NCBI RefSeq assembly: GCF_001477625.1
Contig: NZ_CP013692.1
Location: forward strand, 1,364,001-1,428,000
Length of the DNA: 64,000 nt
Source of the DNA: Paucibacter sp. KCTC 42545
GTDB lineage: Bacteria > Pseudomonadota > Gammaproteobacteria > Burkholderiales > Burkholderiaceae_C
Reading direction: 5' to 3'
Part shown: in pieces, positions 23,762-31,843 of the stretch
Layout: every line of letters begins with the position of its first letter
Position numbering within the stretch: position 1 is the stretch's first letter
Program-made: the position numbers and the translations under genes
The notes under the pieces: model-generated
What the model saw: only the letters and a program-made list of their open reading frames with translations
The model's database searches: none
Told to the model about the DNA's origin: nothing

Positions 23762-24115
23762 GGAGCCTCCTCTGATTGCGTGCCGTCAGCTTAAGGAGGG
23801 CCTGCGCGCGGTCCAAGGAATGCGTTCGCACTTGCTCATACCCTGGCCGCATATGGGCTGCTGCAGGTTCGGGCCTGCGCCTTGAGCGACTCTTGCGCGA
23901 CGCGTGTTTTGTGCGATGAGCGCGCCAATCGCTGCAAATGCCATGGGCTTAGCGGCGGACTGTTCGTAAAAAGCGCAGCGTCATTCAGCCTCGGCATGGT
24001 TTCCAAGACGCAGGCCGAAACCTATCCTGCAAGCCTGTTCGAAGCGGGCCTGTTCGGCTTTGCTTCGCCACCCTTGACGCTTGCCAACGCTGCAGACGCA
24101 GCACAAAGTTACCCG
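23762..24115. other. 354-base region without a clear gene
   Basis: It lies between the divergent Mop gene and the membrane-protein gene. A frame continuous with the membrane protein opens at 23882, but its extra 78 residues (cysteine-rich, then LTLANAADAAQ) do not look like coding sequence. I see no RNA gene or named element. Confidence 0.4.
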
Positions 24116-24517
24116 ATGAAGATTGCCGTTTGGATTGTTTTCGCCATGCTGGCCGCGCTGTGGACCGGTGCGGCCCTTTTGTTCGTGACGGTCAGCGAAT
24201 GGGCGGCCGGCCTGCTGGCCTCGGGTCAGGCGGAGCAACTGGGAACGGCCGCCGCCACCATGCCTTTGCCACCGGCCCTGGCGTTGTGGATTGATCCGGC
24301 CACCGTCAAATTGGCGCAGGACGGCGTGCTGTGGTTGCTCAACAGCGCGCGCGATGTGCTGCCGCTGCTGGGCTCGGCCATGGGTTGGTTGGAGCCTGTG
24401 ATTTGGCTGCTGTGGCTCTTCGGCCTGGTGGTGATGTTGGTCTTGGCGGGTGCTGCCCATGTGCTGCTGGGCCGTGTGCCCAGCGTGCAGCAGCTGCGCC
24501 AGCAGGCCGGCATCTGA
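24116..24517 (+). CDS. Small inner-membrane protein
   Basis: The ATG at 24116 starts MKIAVWIVFAMLAALWTGAA, an N-terminal membrane helix directly at the start, which argues for this start over the one at 23882. A second membrane segment lies near the C-terminus (VIWLLWLFGLVVMLVLAGAA). The 133-residue chain between them is probably periplasmic. No family was recognised. The ExoD-like gene follows after 32 bases, so the two probably act together in the membrane. Confidence 0.6.
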   Translation: MKIAVWIVFAMLAALWTGAALLFVTVSEWAAGLLASGQAEQLGTAAATMPLPPALALWIDPATVKLAQDGVLWLLNSARDVLPLLGSAMGWLEPVIWLLWLFGLVVMLVLAGAAHVLLGRVPSVQQLRQQAGI

Positions 24518-24549
24518 TCCCAGCGAAGCGTTAGTTAGATAGTTAGCCC

Positions 24550-25227
24550 ATGTCCAAGCAACTGGCCGAGTCCTTTCGCCGCGCCGCGCAGGAGCATCTT
24601 CACGATCACGCAGTAGCACCTGCCGAGGCCAAAGTCTTGGGCGGCGTGCGCGACCTGTCCTTGCCCGATCTGCTGCGCTTGCACGGTGAGGCCTCGGCCG
24701 CCGTGCTCTTGCTGCTGATGGCGGTGCTGAGTGTGATGCCCCTGGCCGGAGTGGGCACGCTGCTGAGCTTTGTGATCTTCGCCCTGGCGTGGCGCTGGAG
24801 CACGGCGCTGGATGAGCGCATCGTGCCCGAGCGGCTCAGCCGGGTGCGCTTGAATGCGCAGTGGTCACGTCGCTGCCTGAAATTCCTGGCCTGGATGTAT
24901 GGCTTGTCGGATCGCTTGATGAAGGCGCGCTGGCACTGGGCCAGCCATCGCCGCACCCACAAGGGCTGGCGCTTATGGATCGCTTTGATGGGCTTGCTGA
25001 TCTTGCTGCCGGTGCCTTTTGGCAATGTGCTGCCCAGCATCAGCCTTGTGCTGCTGAGCCTGGGTTGGATGTTCCGCGATGGTCTGGCCTTGCTGGCAGC
25101 GGCGGTGGTGGGCTCGGGAGCGTTTGCCTTTGCGCTGATGATGGGCCATGTGCTGGTGGATGTTGCGCAGCGCGGCTTGGCGTTCCTGACCCGCTGGACC
25201 GGGTTGGAGCTTGGCGCCTTGTTCTGA
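24550..25227 (+). CDS. exoD: ExoD family membrane protein
   Basis: The 225-residue protein follows the ExoD pattern: LSLPDLLRLHGEASAAVLLL near the start, then GTLLSFVIFALAWRW, and a second hydrophobic half GLLILLPVPFGNVLPSISLV with the conserved P-F-G/P-x-x-N-x-L-P turn. Four or more membrane helices are predicted. ExoD was first linked to exopolysaccharide production and alkaline tolerance in rhizobia; the molecular role is not known. Confidence 0.88.
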   Translation: MSKQLAESFRRAAQEHLHDHAVAPAEAKVLGGVRDLSLPDLLRLHGEASAAVLLLLMAVLSVMPLAGVGTLLSFVIFALAWRWSTALDERIVPERLSRVRLNAQWSRRCLKFLAWMYGLSDRLMKARWHWASHRRTHKGWRLWIALMGLLILLPVPFGNVLPSISLVLLSLGWMFRDGLALLAAAVVGSGAFAFALMMGHVLVDVAQRGLAFLTRWTGLELGALF

Positions 25228-25335
25228 ATTGGATCTGATACGCGGCAGGTAAAATGCCTCCGGGTGCTTGGCCGCAATGGGCGGCTGGGCAGGTGAACAG
25301 CGAAGGTCGGGCCGCCTCGCCAATTTTGTGCGAGC

Positions 25336-26619
25336 ATGTTCCAGATCCCTCCCGCTATTGCCAGCCATGCCACCGAGGTGTTTGCTGCCCTCGTGTTCGC
25401 CATCGCGCTGATTCACACTTTTTCCACCAAGTTTTTCGAGAACCTCGCGCACAGCCGCCCCCGCCATGCGGGGCTGTGGCATTTGCTGGGCGAGGTCGAG
25501 GTGGTGTTCGGCTTCTGGGCCCTGGTGCTGATGCTGTTCATGTTTGCCGTGCAGGGCGAGCATCAGGCCATCACCTACCTCGAAAGCCGAAATTTCACCG
25601 AGCCGATGTTTGTGTTTGCCATCATGGTGATCGCAGGCACCCGGCCGATTCTTCAGTCCGCCATGGCGGCCGTGCGCCTGATCGCGCGCAACCTGCCCCT
25701 GCCGGGCAGCGTGGGCATGTATGTGCTGGTCTTGGTGTTGGTGCCCTTGCTTGGCTCATTCATCACTGAGCCGGCGGCCATGACCTTGGCCGCCTTGATG
25801 CTGGCGGAGAACTTCTTCGCCCGGCCAATCTCAACACGATTGAAATACGCCACCCTGGGTGTGCTGTTCGTGAACATCTCCATCGGCGGCACGCTGACTT
25901 CATTTGCCGCGCCACCGGTCTTGATGGTGGCAGCTAAGTGGGGCTGGGACAGCAGCTTCATGCTGGCCACCTTCGGCTGGAAGGCGGCGGTGGCGATTGC
26001 GGTGAACACCGCCGGCGTGGCCCTGATATTTGGCAAGGAGTTGGCGCGCTTGCCCTTGCAAGAGGCGGCGGCCACCGATGCGCCGCCGGTGCCCAAGGCC
26101 TTGGTGCTGGTGCACCTGATGTTTCTTGCCGGCGTGGTGCTGTTCGCCCATCATCCGGCGGTGTTCATGGGCTTGTTCTTGTTCTTCCTCGGCGTGGCCA
26201 CCGCCTATCAGCGGCATCAGGATCGGCTGATCCTGCGTGAGGGCTTGTTGGTGGCCTTCTTCCTGGCTGGCTTGGTGGTGCTGGGTGGTCAGCAGCAATG
26301 GTGGTTGCAACCGGTTTTGATGAGCATGAGCAGCGAGGCCGTGTTCTACGGCGCGACGCTCTTGACCGCGGTGACCGACAACGCCGCGCTGACCTATCTG
26401 GGCTCTCTGGTGGAAGGGCTTTCAGAGGGCTTCAAGTACGCGCTGGTGGCCGGCGCTGTGACGGGCGGCGGCTTGACCATCATCGCCAACGCACCCAACC
26501 CGGCGGGCATTGCGGTGCTGCGCCCGCATTTCGATCGCCAGACTGTGCACCCTCTGGGCTTGCTGATGGCGGCCTTGTTGCCGACCTTGGTGGCGGCCGC
26601 CGCTTTCAAATACCTTTGA
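25336..26619 (+). CDS. Putative Na+/H+ antiporter (DUF1504-type)
   Basis: A 427-residue polytopic protein with about 11-12 membrane helices. Family markers include ALIHTFSTKFFENLAH, VEVVFGFWALVLM and AIMVIAGTRPI. The polar stretches SFITEPAAMTLAALML and LLTAVTDNAALTYLGSLV inside helices carry the charged residues expected for ion exchange, and the end has GGLTIIANAPNPAGI, a motif shared with ArsB/NhaD-like transporters. It probably exports sodium or another cation in exchange for protons. No close partner gene is seen. Confidence 0.85.
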   Translation: MFQIPPAIASHATEVFAALVFAIALIHTFSTKFFENLAHSRPRHAGLWHLLGEVEVVFGFWALVLMLFMFAVQGEHQAITYLESRNFTEPMFVFAIMVIAGTRPILQSAMAAVRLIARNLPLPGSVGMYVLVLVLVPLLGSFITEPAAMTLAALMLAENFFARPISTRLKYATLGVLFVNISIGGTLTSFAAPPVLMVAAKWGWDSSFMLATFGWKAAVAIAVNTAGVALIFGKELARLPLQEAAATDAPPVPKALVLVHLMFLAGVVLFAHHPAVFMGLFLFFLGVATAYQRHQDRLILREGLLVAFFLAGLVVLGGQQQWWLQPVLMSMSSEAVFYGATLLTAVTDNAALTYLGSLVEGLSEGFKYALVAGAVTGGGLTIIANAPNPAGIAVLRPHFDRQTVHPLGLLMAALLPTLVAAAAFKYL

Positions 26620-26662
26620 TCGACTGCGGGGCTGAACGCGGCGCCAGTCGGCTCCGCTTGAA

Positions 26663-27436
26663 TCAGTCCTGCTGAACCCACTGCCCATCCAGGCGCAGCT
26701 GGTGCGGGCGGTACTTGGCCTTGTACGCCATCTTGGGGCTTTCGGCGATCCAATAGCCCAGGTAGAGGTGAGAGAGCTGCAAGTCCTTGGCCTGGCGGAT
26801 CTGCCACATCACGTTGTAAGTGCCATAACTGGCATTTTCGTCGGGCTCGTAGAAGGTGTAGACGGCCGACAAGCCGTCGCTGAGGATGTCCAGAATCGAC
26901 ACCATCTTGAGCGTGCTGCTGCCATCGGCCTGCAGCTCGCGGAACTCCACCAGGCGCGAGTTGATGCGGCTTTGCAGCAGGAACTGGGTGTACTGGTCGA
27001 CGCTGTCGTTGTCCATGCCGCCGCCGGAATGGCGACCGGTCTGGTAACGCAGATAGAGCTCGTAATGCTCCTGGCTATAGCCCAAACGAAGCACCCGGGC
27101 TTGCAGGTTTTGATGCTGCGTCCAGGCGCGCCGCTGGCTGCGCGTGGCGCGGAACTCTTGCACCGGGATGCGCATCGGCACGCAGGCCTTGCAACCATCG
27201 CAGTGCGGCCGGTAGGTGAACAAGCCGCTGCGCCGAAAGCCGGCCTCAACCAAACCTGAGTAGGCGTCGGCGTGAATCAGATGGCTGGGCGTTGCTACTT
27301 GCGAGCGCGCTTGCCGACCCGGCAGATAGCTGCAGGTATAGGCCGCAGTGGCATAAAACTGCAGTTTGGCGAGCGGGAGATCCTTGGGGTAGGTCACGGC
27401 GGGGCGGGTCAGTGGGGTTGGGACCTTAGCACTCAT
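26663..27436 (-). CDS. bpt: Aspartate/glutamate leucyltransferase (Bpt)
   Basis: Bpt transfers leucine from Leu-tRNA to proteins with N-terminal Asp or Glu, marking them for ClpSAP degradation. The start at 27436 ([12 protein letters not shown]) is chosen because the earlier residues of the open frame are antisense-like. The family motifs are present: [34 protein letters not shown] (three cysteines near the N-terminus), YTQFLLQSR and [17 protein letters not shown]. The length of 257 residues is normal. The start overlaps the end of aat by 11 bases, so both are made together. Confidence 0.95.
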   Translation of the reverse strand: MSAKVPTPLTRPAVTYPKDLPLAKLQFYATAAYTCSYLPGRQARSQVATPSHLIHADAYSGLVEAGFRRSGLFTYRPHCDGCKACVPMRIPVQEFRATRSQRRAWTQHQNLQARVLRLGYSQEHYELYLRYQTGRHSGGGMDNDSVDQYTQFLLQSRINSRLVEFRELQADGSSTLKMVSILDILSDGLSAVYTFYEPDENASYGTYNVMWQIRQAKDLQLSHLYLGYWIAESPKMAYKAKYRPHQLRLDGQWVQQD

Positions 27437-28181
27437 CGGCAAAGCTGCCGCCGAGCTGGGTCCACAGGGCGGGATGATAGTGCCATGCCGTCGGCGCAGC
27501 TTGCGGGCAGACCTGAGCCAAATGCGCTTCGAAGGCCGTGCGCGGCACCTCGGCCGCGCCCATGGAGGCGAGGTGGCGGGTGTTTTGCTGGCAGTCGATC
27601 CAGGTAATGCCATGCGACCGGCACAGGCAGATCAGCGCGGCCAGGGCGATTTTTGAGGCATCGCTGCGCCGCATGAACATCGATTCGCCGAAGAACATGC
27701 GGCCCAGGTTGACGCCGTACAGCCCTCCCACCAATTCGCCCCCCATCCAGGTTTCAATGCTGTGCACACAGCCGTCTTGCTGGGCCCAGGCCAGGTAGGC
27801 GGCCTGCATCTCGGGCAGGATCCAGGTGCCAGATTGGCCTTCGCGCGGCGCCTCGGCACAGGCGGCCAGCACCTCGGGCAGGGCGCTGTCGACGCGAATC
27901 TCACACTCGGCCGAGCGCACAAAGTGGCTCAGCGTCTTGCGCAGCGAGCGCGAGAGTTTGAAGTTCGCGGTCTGCAAAACCATGCGCGGATCAGGCGCCC
28001 ACCACAGCGGCGGCTGACCCGGCCCGTACCAGGGGAAGATGCCTTGCGAGTAGGCCGCACGCAGGCGCGCGGGGCGGAGGTCGCCACCCGCGGCCAGCAG
28101 GCCCGGCGCGTCGGATTCCGGCCCCAGCGCGCGGCTGCTGGGCGGGAAGCTCAGGGTGGAGTCGTCAAGCCAATCAATCAT
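27426..28181 (-). CDS. aat: Leucyl/phenylalanyl-tRNA-protein transferase (Aat)
   Basis: Aat adds Leu or Phe to proteins with N-terminal Arg or Lys, the other arm of the bacterial N-degron route. From the ATG at 28181 ([14 protein letters not shown]) the protein has 251 residues with [44 protein letters not shown] and [12 protein letters not shown], all in the usual order. The start given by the longest frame (28274) lies upstream of the divergent gene and is unlikely. It overlaps bpt downstream. Confidence 0.95.
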   Translation of the reverse strand: MIDWLDDSTLSFPPSSRALGPESDAPGLLAAGGDLRPARLRAAYSQGIFPWYGPGQPPLWWAPDPRMVLQTANFKLSRSLRKTLSHFVRSAECEIRVDSALPEVLAACAEAPREGQSGTWILPEMQAAYLAWAQQDGCVHSIETWMGGELVGGLYGVNLGRMFFGESMFMRRSDASKIALAALICLCRSHGITWIDCQQNTRHLASMGAAEVPRTAFEAHLAQVCPQAAPTAWHYHPALWTQLGGSFADEC

Positions 28182-28264
28182 CTTGCCTGCATGGTAGCGG
28201 TTGGCGATGGGCTGGCGGCGGGCTGGCGGCCGGCGGTGGCAAGGGCCAGCCCTAAACTGGCGGC

Positions 28265-28618
28265 ATGAAGACAATGATTGTTTACGGTATTCCGAACTGC
28301 GACACGGTCAAGCGGGCGCGCACCTGGCTGACCGAGCATGGTCAGGCCTTTGAATTTCACGATTTCAAAAAAGCCGGCGTGCCGGCCGAGCAGGCCCAGC
28401 GCTGGTTGGCCGAGCTGGGTTGGGAGGCGGTCATCAACCGCGCCGGCACCACTTGGCGCAAGCTGGATGAGGCCGACAAGGCCGGTGTGGTGGACGCCGC
28501 CAGTGCCTTGGCCCTGATGCTGGCCCAGCCCAGCGTGATCAAGCGCCCCATTGTGGAATGGCCTGATGGTCGTTTGAGCTTGAGCTTCAAGCCGGAATTG
28601 TTCGCGCAGTACCTCTGA
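28265..28618 (+). CDS. YffB/ArsC-like reductase family protein
   Basis: The 117-residue protein has the thioredoxin-like ArsC/Spx fold: IPNCDTVKRARTWL holds a single active-site-like cysteine (C12), and the end has KRPIVEWPDGRLSLSF, the usual proline-containing binding loop (R-P-I/V). In YffB-type members arsenate reduction is not proven; glutathione-linked thiol chemistry is assumed. It is divergent from aat (83-base gap) and followed by the ammonium transporter. Confidence 0.88.
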   Translation: MKTMIVYGIPNCDTVKRARTWLTEHGQAFEFHDFKKAGVPAEQAQRWLAELGWEAVINRAGTTWRKLDEADKAGVVDAASALALMLAQPSVIKRPIVEWPDGRLSLSFKPELFAQYL

Positions 28619-28676
28619 GCCGCTGAGCGGGCCGCCTCGGCCTGAGCGTCGTATTGCGCCACTCTGAGGCGTGACG

Positions 28677-28711
28677 GCACTGTTTTTGTGCGAAACGCTG
28701 CATATTGGTGC
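28677..28711 (+). promoter_or_regulatory. Two NtrC-type enhancer sites upstream of amt
   Basis: GCAC-N7-GTGC at 28677-28691 is a full match to the NtrC consensus. A weaker copy GCTG-N7-GTGC at 28697-28711 is centred exactly 20 bp further, on the same helix face. The pair lies about 60-75 bp upstream of the sigma-54 promoter. Confidence 0.65.
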
Positions 28712-28751
28712 GAATAGCGCCAGGGGCAGCGGTCCTGCGCTGCGCCAATGT

Positions 28752-28766
28752 GGGCATCGTTCTTGC
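28752..28766 (+). promoter_or_regulatory. Sigma-54 promoter of amt
   Basis: GGGCAT-N5-TTGC gives GG-N10-GC spacing (GG at 28753-28754, GC at 28765-28766), the -24/-12 geometry. The transcript would start near 28778, about 108 bases before the amt ATG. Confidence 0.65.
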
Positions 28767-28885
28767 TGTTTCGGTGCGGTAGATCCCGACCTTGGTGCGT
28801 TGCTGCGGCAGTTCTTGTCCAGTTTGCTGCGCCGGCGCGGGGTCTTTCCCCCACAGCGAGACGAGAGAAAAGGCCACGCAGCTTC

Positions 28886-30088
28886 ATGGAGACCCTCAGT
28901 CAAGGCGCGAATGCGCTATTTATTTTGCTCGGCGCCATCATGGTGCTGGCCATGCACGCAGGCTTCGCCTTTCTGGAGCTGGGCACCGTGCGCAAGAAGA
29001 ACCAGGTCAATGCCCTGGTGAAAATCTTGGTGGACTTTTCGGTCTCTACCGTGGCGTATTTCCTGGTTGGCTACGGGGTGGCTTACGGCACGCATTTCTT
29101 CACCGGCGCCGAGAGCCTGGCGGCCAAGAACGGCTATGAGCTGGTGAAGTTCTTCTTCCTGCTGACCTTCGCGGCGGCCATCCCGGCCATCGTGTCCGGC
29201 GGCATTGCGGAGCGCGCCCGTTTCGGCCCGCAGCTGATCGCCACCGCGGTCATCGTCGGCCTGATCTACCCCTTGTTCGAGAGCGTGGCCTGGAACCAGG
29301 CGTTCGGCGTGCAAGCCTGGCTCAAAGCCAGCTTTGGCGCGGAGTTCCACGATTTCGCCGGCAGCGTGGTGGTGCACGCCGTGGGCGGCTGGATCGGCCT
29401 GGCGGCCGTGATGCTGCTGGGCCCGCGTATGAATCGCTACAAAAAGGACGGCGCCATCAGCGCCCATCCGCCCAGCAGCATTCCCTTCCTGGCCTTGGGC
29501 GCCTGGGTGCTGGCGGTGGGCTGGTTCGGCTTCAATGTGATGAGCGCCCAGACTCTGGACAAGATCTCCGGCCTGGTGGCGGTGAACAGCCTGATGGCTA
29601 TGGTGGGTGGCACTTTGGCGGCCACCTGGGCCGGCCGTAACGACCCCGGCTTTGCCTACAACGGCCCCTTGGCCGGCCTAGTGGCGGTGTGCGCGGGTTC
29701 CGACCTGATGCATCCGGTGGGCGCCCTGGTGGTGGGCGCGGTGGCGGGCATCATCTTTGTCCAGATGTTCACTCTGACCCAGAACCGCTGGAAGATCGAC
29801 GATGTGCTGGGCGTGTGGCCGCTGCATGGCTTGTGCGGTGCCTGGGGCGGCATTGCTTGCGGCATCTTCGGCAGCAGCTGGGCGGGCGGCATTGGCGGCG
29901 TCAGCCTGATGGCGCAGTTGATCGGCACCTTGATGGGGGTGGTGTGGGCCGCGCTCGGCGGCTTGCTAGTTTACGGGGCTTTGAAGCGCTTCGTCGGCAT
30001 TCGCCTGAGCCAGGAAGAAGAGTTTGACGGCGCCGACCTGTCCATCCACAAGATCGGCGCCACGCCCGAGCGTGAGGTCAGCTGGTAA
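28886..30088 (+). CDS. amt: Ammonium transporter
   Basis: Amt/AmtB trimers take up ammonium across the inner membrane. From the ATG at 28886 (METLSQGANALFILLGAIMV) the protein has 400 residues and 11 predicted helices. Family motifs: AMHAGFAFLELGTVRKKN, DFAGSVVVHAVGGWIGLAAV with the pore histidine, and PLHGLCGAWGGIACGIFG with the second pore histidine. The longer open frame adds residues from the promoter region and is rejected. It has no GlnK gene beside it here, which is unusual for proteobacteria. The NtrC and sigma-54 sites upstream indicate induction under nitrogen limitation. Confidence 0.95.
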   Translation: METLSQGANALFILLGAIMVLAMHAGFAFLELGTVRKKNQVNALVKILVDFSVSTVAYFLVGYGVAYGTHFFTGAESLAAKNGYELVKFFFLLTFAAAIPAIVSGGIAERARFGPQLIATAVIVGLIYPLFESVAWNQAFGVQAWLKASFGAEFHDFAGSVVVHAVGGWIGLAAVMLLGPRMNRYKKDGAISAHPPSSIPFLALGAWVLAVGWFGFNVMSAQTLDKISGLVAVNSLMAMVGGTLAATWAGRNDPGFAYNGPLAGLVAVCAGSDLMHPVGALVVGAVAGIIFVQMFTLTQNRWKIDDVLGVWPLHGLCGAWGGIACGIFGSSWAGGIGGVSLMAQLIGTLMGVVWAALGGLLVYGALKRFVGIRLSQEEEFDGADLSIHKIGATPEREVSW

Positions 30089-30126
30089 GCTCAGCGCCTT
30101 GTTTTCGTTCTGGCATCGTTCTTCCC

Positions 30127-30834
30127 ATGTTCACAGGCATTGTTCAAGGCATCGCGCAGGTCGCGGCCCTCACTGACCGACCCGGTCTGCGCAGCTTCAC
30201 CCTGGCCTTCGCGCCGGGATTCTGCGAGGGGCTGGAAATCGGCGCCAGCGTGGCCTGCGACGGCGTTTGCCTGACGGTCACCCGCCTGGTGGATGCCAAC
30301 CAGGCCGAGTTCGACGTGATGCAGCAAAGCCTGGCCCTTACCACCTTGGCCGGCTTGCAACTCGGTAGCCGCATCAATGTGGAGCGCGCAGCCCGCGACG
30401 GCGCCGAAATCGGTGGCCACCCCTTGTCCGGCCATGTGGACTTCATGGCCACGCTGGCCAGCATCCGCCGCCCTGAGAACAACCATGTGCTGCGCATTCA
30501 AGTGCCCGCACCCTGGATGCGCTACATCTTCAGCAAGGGCTATATCGCCATCAACGGCGCCAGCCTGACGGTGGCCGAGTCCGACCGCAAGGCCGGCTGG
30601 TTCGAAGTCTGGCTCATCCCCGAAACCTTGCGCGCCACCACCTTCGGCGAGAAGGCCGAGGGCGCAGCGCTCAATATCGAGATCGAACGCCAGACCCAGG
30701 TCTTTGTGGACACGGTGCGGGATGCGCTGGAAGAAAAGCTGGGTCCTTTGCTGCCGGCGCTGGAGAAGTTGCTGGCGGAGCAGGGGCAGAGCTTGGATGC
30801 GTTGGCTGAGCCGGTGAAGACGCTTAAGGCATAA
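30127..30834 (+). CDS. ribE: Riboflavin synthase, alpha subunit
   Basis: The enzyme converts two lumazine molecules into riboflavin and a pyrimidine. The 235-residue protein has the two-fold lumazine-binding repeat: MFTGIVQGIAQVA, then GASVACDGVCLTV and GGHPLSGHVDFMATL in the first half; YIAINGASLTVAE, IPETLRATTFG and LNIEIERQTQVFVDTV in the second. The wording of the second half follows the E. coli-type group. The C-terminus is about 20 residues longer than in E. coli. No FMN riboswitch is visible in the 38 bases before it, so it appears unlinked to other rib genes. Confidence 0.9.
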   Translation: MFTGIVQGIAQVAALTDRPGLRSFTLAFAPGFCEGLEIGASVACDGVCLTVTRLVDANQAEFDVMQQSLALTTLAGLQLGSRINVERAARDGAEIGGHPLSGHVDFMATLASIRRPENNHVLRIQVPAPWMRYIFSKGYIAINGASLTVAESDRKAGWFEVWLIPETLRATTFGEKAEGAALNIEIERQTQVFVDTVRDALEEKLGPLLPALEKLLAEQGQSLDALAEPVKTLKA

Positions 30835-30852
30835 GCGCCAGAGGCCTGAGGC

Positions 30853-31818
30853 CTACTCCGAGTCGGACTCCGAGTCGGTATCGGAGTGGTTTCCTCGGCC
30901 GTCTTCAAAGAGATCCAGGGGATCATCCTCGCCGCCACCTCCGGGATGCTGGAGTACGCGCCTGGAGCCTCGCAGTGCTTGCTTGGCTTGGGTCGCTCGC
31001 GCTACCTCCCAAAGTAGGTTTTGACCTTCACGACCACCATAGGTCGCCTTTGACGAATTCCCCTGCACGGCCGCGTTGATATGGCGTTCGATGCGCTCTT
31101 GAACCTTTGCCGTGGATTTGCTGACGCCACTCTTTTTTGAACTTGCCTTGTGCTTGTTGCCCAGCTTGACGCCTCGTTCTTGGGTGCGATCCAAAACGTC
31201 GCCATCCGGGCAAGGTCCGTTGTTGTGGAAAGCATGCCCCCGGTCGCACATCAGCTGCACCGCTTCCTGCTGGGGCGGGGCGGACGCCAATGCGCTGAAA
31301 TTCGGGCTTAGGCAGCTGCCGCAAGCGCAGCCGCTTTCGTGGGCGCCGTTGACTTGTTGCAGGGCGCGTTCGCCCATTTGATCGGCTTCGCGCTCAAGCG
31401 CCTCATCGTCGTTGATGTTGGTGCCCTTGAGCTGCCGGGTTGAGCTCACCCGGCCTTGTGCTTGCTGCACCAAGTGCCAGGCCTCATGAGGCAAATGCTG
31501 CTCTTGGCCGGGCCCCAGGTGAATGTCTTGTCCCTGGGCATAGGCCAGGGCATTGAGTTGTGCCGGTTTCGCGGAGTTGCGGTGCACATTGACACCAGCC
31601 AGATCAACTCCGCTTAGCTGTGCGATGCCCTTGGCCAGAGCGGCAGGCAGTGCGTTGCGAGCGCCTGGGGCTCCAACTCCCTTGAGCTGCGCAATTTGCT
31701 CGCGTTGGAGAGTCTGCCGTGAACTGTCATCGGCGGTCTGGCTGGCCAGCGCCGGGCCGCGTGCAGTGTGGACCTCGTCATGGCTGTGCCGTGCTGGCTG
31801 GGTAATGCGAGTTTTCAT
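30853..31818 (-). CDS. eCIS cargo protein with eCIS core domain (DUF4157)
   Basis: The last gene of the injection-system cluster. The start at 31818 (MKTRITQPARHSHDE) has GGAG upstream. Residues 57-151 form the eCIS core domain: LPAALAKGIAQLSGVDLAGV, NVHRNSAKPAQLNALAYAQG, LPHEAWHLVQQAQGRV (zinc-protease-like HEAWH at 111-115) and EREADQMG. DUF4157 is the domain most reliably found in eCIS-linked toxins. After AVQLM (186-190) comes a separate C-terminal part with CDRGHAFHNNGPCPDGD, a lysine-rich stretch and an acidic tail of S/D/E. That C-terminal part is probably the toxic or host-acting domain; I do not recognise it. The cysteines in ESGCACGSC (161-169) are also notable. Confidence 0.82.
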   Translation of the reverse strand: MKTRITQPARHSHDEVHTARGPALASQTADDSSRQTLQREQIAQLKGVGAPGARNALPAALAKGIAQLSGVDLAGVNVHRNSAKPAQLNALAYAQGQDIHLGPGQEQHLPHEAWHLVQQAQGRVSSTRQLKGTNINDDEALEREADQMGERALQQVNGAHESGCACGSCLSPNFSALASAPPQQEAVQLMCDRGHAFHNNGPCPDGDVLDRTQERGVKLGNKHKASSKKSGVSKSTAKVQERIERHINAAVQGNSSKATYGGREGQNLLWEVARATQAKQALRGSRRVLQHPGGGGEDDPLDLFEDGRGNHSDTDSESDSE

Positions 31819-31843
31819 CTTCCTACTCCCCGAACTGAATAGA

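Noticed and set aside
23882..24115. N-terminal extension of the small membrane protein
   Set aside because: The extra 78 residues are cysteine-rich and irregular, and the ATG at 24116 begins directly with a membrane helix.
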